Positions 22,104-26,199 of a stretch of 26,199 nucleotides of DNA are shown piece by piece. The notes beneath the pieces were generated by a model. The model worked only from the letters and a program-made list of their open reading frames with translations, ran no database searches and was not told the DNA's origin. Both the position numbers and the translations under genes were made by a program. Location of the stretch: the NCBI GenBank assembly GCA_964539305.1, contig CAZIIM010000027.1:1-26199 (forward strand), in the 5' to 3' direction. Each line of letters begins with the position of its first letter. The stretch's first letter is position 1. Source of the DNA: CAZNUM01 sp964539305 (lineage in GTDB: Bacteria; Fidelibacterota; Marinisomatia; Marinisomatales; TCS55).

Positions 22104-24028
22104 CCGTCGGTGGTCCAGAACCAAGGTAACACTGGTTTTGACCGTATTGATCGTGGTGGTGGGCGGTATCCTTCTCCACCAGCCTCTTTTTAACGAGCCG
22201 ATTTCCGAGAGTGAATTTCAGAACTACGATGTGACAATTTACAGAGACACATGGGGGGTACCTCATATTTTTGGCCAACGGGATACTGATGTAGCCTACG
22301 GACTGGGATTTGCCCATGCGGAAGATGATTTTAATACAATCCAGAATACTCTTCTGGCAGTGAGGGGCCAGCGGGCTTCTATTTATGGTAAAAAGGGAGC
22401 CACTATAGATTATCTGGTACACCTGTTACGGATCTGGGAGGTAGTAAATAAACGTTACGATACCGATCTATCTCCTGAAGTCAGGGCTGTTTGTGAAGCG
22501 TATGCGGATGGATTGAATCATTACGCTCTCCAGCATCGAAAGGCTGTTCTCCCCGGTTTATTCCCGGTACAGGGAAAGGATATTGTTGCTGGATTTGTGT
22601 TCCGAACGCCGCTCATGTTTAATCTGGACCAGGTGCTTGAAAAATTGTATTCAGAATCAAAACCGGTTTTTAGCCATGATGACAGCGGGGATGAGAATCC
22701 CTATGCCATGTTGGCTTCCAATGTAATTGCCGTAGGTCCGAAGCGCTCCGCAGATGGCTATACGCGGATTGCCATTAATTCCCACCAGCCCTGGGAAGGG
22801 CCCGTAACCTGGTATGAGGTCCATTTACATAGCGAGGAGGGCTGGAATATTGTGGGAGCCCTCTTCCCGGGATCACCCGTCGTATTTAAAGGACATAATC
22901 CCTACCTGGGCTGGTCTCATACAGTCAATATGCCCGATCTGGTGGATGTTTATGAACTGGAAATGGACCCTGAAAATCCATATCGTTACCGGTTTGATGG
23001 ACGATGGCTGGAACTGGAGGCCAGGCAGGCACCCATCCAGGTGAAACTTTGGGGACCGTTTTACTGGACGGTAAAAAAGGAAGTACTATGGTCAGTATAT
23101 GGTCCGGTAATCAGGCGCCCCCATGGGGTTTATGCTATCCGTTATGCAGGGCATGATGAAGTACGGCAGGTGGAGGAATGGTACCGAATGAACAAGGCCC
23201 GCAATCTGGAGGAATTCAAAACAGCCATGCGATTGATGGCGATCCCCATGTTCAATACGGGGTACGCAGACCGGGAGGGAAACCTCTTTTACGTTTACAA
23301 TGGATTACTGCCCCGACGCCAGGAAGGGTTTCACTGGCAGGGGATCGTGCCCGGGAATACATCAGCCACACTCTGGGATCAGTATTTGAGTTTTGATGAA
23401 TTACCCCAGGTGACCAATCCGCCCTCTGCTTTCATTGAAAGTTGTAATAGTACTCCCTTTCTAACAACCGTGGGCCCCGGGAACCCCGATTCAACCGCCT
23501 ACGATTCATCGCTGGGGATTGAGGATTTTCAGACCAACCGGGCCTTGCGTNNNNNNNNNNNNNNNNNNNNNNNNNNNNNNNNNNNNNNNNNNNNNNNNNN
23601 NNNNNNNNNNNNNNNNNNNNNNNNNNNNNNNNNNNNNNNNNNNNNNNNNNGCGACAATTTCTTTTTTAAAAACGAACTATGGGCTCATCGATGTGCCGTG
23701 GGGGACGGTCCAGCGCTTACGGCGAGGGTCAGTGGATTTACCCTTAAGTGGCGGTCCTGATGTCCTGCGGGCCATCTACACTCACGAGGAGGACGGCCAC
23801 CGGGTGGGCGATTCGGGCGATTGCTATTTCCAGATTGTGGAATGGAGCCCAAGCGGAGCAGTTTCCGCCGCCAGTATTCATCAGTATGGGGCTGCCACTC
23901 TGGATTCGACCAGCCCCCATTTTGCGGACCAGGCCCCTCTATTTGCCGCCCATGAACTTAAACCGGTGTGGATGAAACTGGAGGAGATCCAGGCTCATCT
24001 GGAACGGAAATACCATCCCGGGGAATGA
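22096..24028 (+). CDS. penicillin acylase family protein (Ntn hydrolase), interrupted by assembly gap
   Basis: This is a peptidase S45 precursor. An uncleaved or signal helix (about residues 10-27) exports it. The A-chain signature is VTIYRDTWGVPHIFGQ with GLGFAHAEDDFNTIQNTLLAVRGQ. The mature B-chain should begin at Ser208 (in ASNVIAVGP), the autocatalytic nucleophile, followed by NSHQPWEGPVTWYEVHL and GHNPYLGWSHT. The first 485 codons run to 23550. After the N-run the true C-terminus continues from 23651 in a different nominal frame (VPWGTVQRLRRG, GDCYFQIVEW, PHFADQAPLF), so the gap length is not the real one. Substrates in the family include penicillins, acyl-homoserine lactones and aculeacin, and none can be assigned here. 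An 8-base overlap with the HAD gene suggests coupling. Confidence 0.88.
23551..23650. other. scaffold gap of 100 N
   Basis: There are exactly 100 unknown bases, a usual placeholder for a gap of unestimated size. Both flanks encode parts of the same acylase in the right order. The left flank ends on a complete codon and the right flank starts on one, so the missing segment should be a multiple of three bases and codes for the middle-to-late B chain. Confidence 0.95.
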
Positions 24029-24092
24029 ACTTGTAAAACCAACGATTGCGATTTATTATGTCCTGTCAAATCCAGTAACAAAGGGGGCGTCT

Positions 24093-24968
24093 ATGAAAAA
24101 TTTACTCATGATCACATTGTTCATCCTCCCGACGATAATGTTAAAAGGGCAGACGACTGAACCAAATCAAGACCAAGAGGGACAGAAGGTTATTATGACC
24201 GTAGATGGGGCGGAATATGTGGGTCGCATCACTTCAGAGTCGGAGACCACCGTTTCAATCCTGACACCGGCGGGAATCAGCATTGACATTCCCAGGACCT
24301 CTATTCAATCTATCAAATCCTTTGAAGGGAAGGTAGTGGGTATGAAAATCTATCACCCGGACCCGAATAAAAGCCGTTACCTGGTTGCTCCATCTGCCTT
24401 TCCCATTGAATCGGGGAAGGGGTACTGCCGGGATTTCTGCCTGGTTTTTCCCTCCATTAATTATGGCCTGTCCAACCAAGTGTCCATCCAGGCGGGGATT
24501 ATCTGGTTCCCGGGCATGCCGATTGATGAAACCCCCGTGTTTGCTTCGGCCAAGATTACCCTCATGCAGACAGAAAAAGCAGCCTTTGCCGCCGGAATGC
24601 AGTATTTCCGGATACCGCTTTTTGATCAGGGATTCGGAATGGGTTTCCTCTTTGGGACCGCCACAGTGGGAGACCGCTTTAATCATGGAACCGTTTCTCT
24701 GGGGTGGGGCTATGTGGAAGAAAAAGGGAATTGGGATGTGGCTAACAGACCCATCGTCGTGCTGGCGGGGAATAAGCGAATGACTGAAAATCTGGCCCTG
24801 GTGACGGAAAACTGGATTTTACCTCACACTGGGTTGGACTCTACCCCTCTTTCGCTGGCGGTGCGATTTTTCGGGAAGAAGATTGCTGTGGACGTGGGCG
24901 GTATTTTTATTCTGAAATCAGGAGGTGCACCGACCCCACTTCTGGATTTCACTTATCATTTTGACTGA
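24093..24968 (+). CDS. exported beta-rich protein, possible outer-membrane barrel
   Basis: This 291-residue protein has a clear signal peptide ending near MLKG-QTTE. A small beta domain follows at about residues 30-75 (VIMTVDGAEYVGRITSE, then VSILTPAGISIDIPRTSIQSI), like the SH3/Sm-like segments at the start of exported FCB proteins. From about residue 95 to the end there are alternating strands with Gly/aromatic turns and a C-terminal FTYHFD, consistent with an outer-membrane barrel. I recognise no named family. AAGGGGG lies about 8 bases before the ATG. Its stop overlaps the start of the YidD-fusion gene by one base, so the two are co-translated. Confidence 0.7.
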   Translation: MKNLLMITLFILPTIMLKGQTTEPNQDQEGQKVIMTVDGAEYVGRITSESETTVSILTPAGISIDIPRTSIQSIKSFEGKVVGMKIYHPDPNKSRYLVAPSAFPIESGKGYCRDFCLVFPSINYGLSNQVSIQAGIIWFPGMPIDETPVFASAKITLMQTEKAAFAAGMQYFRIPLFDQGFGMGFLFGTATVGDRFNHGTVSLGWGYVEEKGNWDVANRPIVVLAGNKRMTENLALVTENWILPHTGLDSTPLSLAVRFFGKKIAVDVGGIFILKSGGAPTPLLDFTYHFD

Positions 24969-25591
24969 TGCTGCGATTTTTCTATTTAATCCTGGTAACA
25001 GCCCTGATATGGGTTTCACCTTTGACCGCGCAGGACTACCCTGCTGACAGTATTTTGGTCAACTCCAGTACAAATCTGCTTGAAAAGGCGGCTATTGTTC
25101 CAATCACACTTTGGCAACGCTTCTCCTATTCAGCCCGTTTTATGGACTGCCAGTTTGAACCTTCCTGCTCCAGCTACATGGCGGAAGCCATTTCCGAACA
25201 AGGAGTCTTGAAGGGATTGGTAACGGGAACCGATCGGCTGGTCAGATGCAATCCCGCCGCTCGCCACTATCACCGCCATCAGGTGAGTCCGCAGTACGCT
25301 GAGGATGGACGGTTAATTGATCCGGTGATAAGACAGGTCAGCACGAATGGAAGAAAACGGCCAGGGGTGGCAGCGGCACTCTCGATTATTCCCGGCCTGG
25401 GTCGCCTCTTCGCCGGTCGACCCGTGGATGGATTTTTCAGTTTTATTCTGGTTACCGGGTTGGGGTCCAATGCTTACTATTTCCAGAGGGATCACCGGCC
25501 CACGGCCGCTTTCCTGGCCGCCGCCGGAGCGGCATTATTCTGGGTGGCTGATTTCTACGGTGCCTACCGGGCGGCAGCCCAGAGCCCCTGA
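24968..25591 (+). CDS. YidD-domain protein with C-terminal membrane domain
   Basis: YidD proteins are short membrane-associated factors proposed to help YidC insert membrane proteins. Residues ~38-100 carry the YidD pattern: ITLWQRF, the paired cysteines of CQFEPSCSSY (Cys61, Cys67), a helix with GVLKGL, and RLVRCNP (Cys94). Two features are unusual. There is an N-terminal signal peptide or anchor (1-21, ending LTAQ). There is also a C-terminal extension (about 128-205) starting GRKRPGVAAALSIIPGLGRLFAGRP, a TM2/DUF5683-like membrane module with 2-3 helices. The protein is 207 residues, against roughly 70-110 for usual YidD. It overlaps the preceding exported-protein gene by 1 base and is not near rpmH, rnpA or yidC, the usual neighbours. 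Confidence 0.85.
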   Translation: MLRFFYLILVTALIWVSPLTAQDYPADSILVNSSTNLLEKAAIVPITLWQRFSYSARFMDCQFEPSCSSYMAEAISEQGVLKGLVTGTDRLVRCNPAARHYHRHQVSPQYAEDGRLIDPVIRQVSTNGRKRPGVAAALSIIPGLGRLFAGRPVDGFFSFILVTGLGSNAYYFQRDHRPTAAFLAAAGAALFWVADFYGAYRAAAQSP

Positions 25592-25635
25592 AGAACGGTG
25601 GAATGAGGAAGGGGAACGGGGCCTGGGTGAAGAGG

Positions 25636-25659
25636 GGGGTCGGTTAACCTTCGAACCCC
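25636..25659. terminator. weak hairpin between convergent genes
   Basis: GGGGTCG (25636-25642) can pair with CGAACCCC (25652-25659) with one bulge. It lies in the 71-base gap where the + strand yidD-fusion gene and the minus-strand gene converge. A shared terminator is expected at such a place, but no good T-run follows on either strand. Confidence 0.25.
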
Positions 25660-25662
25660 GAA

Positions 25663-26199
25663 TTAAAAATTATCAAATCCTTTCTGGTAAAGGAATTTGG
25701 TTTTATTGACTACCGTTGGGTAGCTGAGGTCCAGCACTCTTGAAAGGACATTCTTCCGGTGGCCGTGACGCTCGTATAAAAAGGACAGAGCTTCCCGATC
25801 AAATGCCGCTTCAATTTCCCGGCGGGTCAGATTCCGGCGCTCCTGGATCCAGTCTCTTAACCCTGCCAATTCCGGGTCTGTAACCGCTTCTTTCCGGCCG
25901 CGCCGGAGGGGTAGTGGTTTTCCTTCCTTGGCCAGGCGGGCCCGCAGCGAGTAATAAGTGGTTGGTTTGATTTTCAGTTTCTGGCACATGTGCTCCGCCG
26001 AATCAAAGTGGGCCAGGTGATACTGGAACAACTGTTGGTAGAACAGGTCCTTGATTTCCTTCCAGGATTTTCCGATTGTGAATTGGAAGGGGTGCTTCGG
26101 CGGCAGGAGCGAGGACGTCTCACCAGTATGCCGCTGGAGGAAACCGACATAAACATCTACTGCTTTCCGCCGTTCACCGGTAAAACTGAGTCCCCAGGC
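25663..26199 (-). CDS. partial protein with Fis-like helix-turn-helix (5' end beyond window)
   Basis: The reading frame on the minus strand is open to the edge of the window, giving 178 residues without a start. In the visible part, SWKEIKDLFYQQLFQYHLAH followed by CQKLKIKPTTYYSLRARL resembles the Fis-type helix-turn-helix at the end of sigma-54 activators and other regulators. After it come a basic PLRRGRKEAV segment and a second helical region (about 110-178) ending YPTVVNKTKFLYQKGF, which could be another helix-turn-helix. It is probably a DNA-binding regulator. The AAA+ or sensor part, if any, lies outside. It converges on the yidD-fusion gene and is the only minus-strand gene here. Confidence 0.6.
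   Translation of the reverse strand, partial: AWGLSFTGERRKAVDVYVGFLQRHTGETSSLLPPKHPFQFTIGKSWKEIKDLFYQQLFQYHLAHFDSAEHMCQKLKIKPTTYYSLRARLAKEGKPLPLRRGRKEAVTDPELAGLRDWIQERRNLTRREIEAAFDREALSFLYERHGHRKNVLSRVLDLSYPTVVNKTKFLYQKGFDNF

Noticed and set aside
23651..23760. Continuation of the acylase in the frame of its first half after the N-run
   Set aside because: This frame reads unrelated residues and stops at 23760, whereas the frame starting at 23651 gives the conserved acylase C-terminus to 24028.
1..26199. CRISPR array to match the Cas6b-like gene
   Set aside because: I looked for regularly spaced direct repeats around the gene and elsewhere and saw none.
1..26199. tRNA or rRNA genes, insertion sequences or prophage genes
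   Set aside because: No cloverleaf-type sequence, rRNA segment, transposase or phage structural gene was recognised. The intergenic gaps are all under 230 bases.

Overview
The window is a stretch of chromosome, about half G+C, from an uncultured bacterium. A run of exactly 100 N at 23551-23650 is a scaffold-gap placeholder, so this is a draft assembly, probably a metagenome bin or single-cell genome. I place it in the Fibrobacteres-Chlorobi-Bacteroidetes (FCB) superphylum, possibly a Marinimicrobia/Calditrichaeota-like lineage. The reasons are the AQPKTGKT form of the Rho P-loop as remembered from Bacteroidetes Rho, PorV-like and HhH-plus-barrel outer-membrane proteins, and weak Shine-Dalgarno sites before several housekeeping genes. 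The phylum is an inference. The envelope genes point to a Gram-negative cell.

Layout. All genes run on the + strand except the last. (1) 1-767: two tandem small membrane proteins, 39% identical without gaps, with a leader hairpin, an inverted repeat between them and a strong terminator. (2) 788-6944: an envelope block with a PorV-like outer-membrane protein, an HhH-plus-beta-barrel protein, a cell-wall amidase, glutamate racemase (murI) and folC. The genes overlap or nearly touch. (3) 7046-10574: rho, then a protein strongly resembling the CRISPR RNA endonuclease Cas6b but with no CRISPR array or other cas gene in the window and with a basic/proline-rich tail, then an aspartate aminotransferase. 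(4) 10591-17737: an information-processing block of rpmE, a DUF1385 membrane protein, prfA, prmC, dnaE and dtd. (5) 17836-20054: a stand-alone B12-binding subunit, a TPR protein and an M24 aminopeptidase. (6) 20098-24028: a chain of overlapping or closely spaced genes for a methyltransferase, an AlkA-like glycosylase, a HAD hydrolase and a penicillin-acylase-family protein interrupted by the gap. (7) 24093-25591: an exported barrel-like protein and a YidD protein fused to a C-terminal membrane domain. (8) 25663-26199: the 3' part of a minus-strand gene with a Fis-like helix-turn-helix.

How the genes fit together. rho, prfA, prmC, rpmE, dtd and dnaE cover transcription termination, translation termination, the ribosome, tRNA quality control and replication. 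murI supplies D-glutamate for peptidoglycan and the amidase cleaves it. Several junctions use TTG starts that overlap or abut the previous stop codon, which suggests translational coupling. The two most unusual items are the Cas6b-like protein next to rho and the tandem pair of small membrane proteins.
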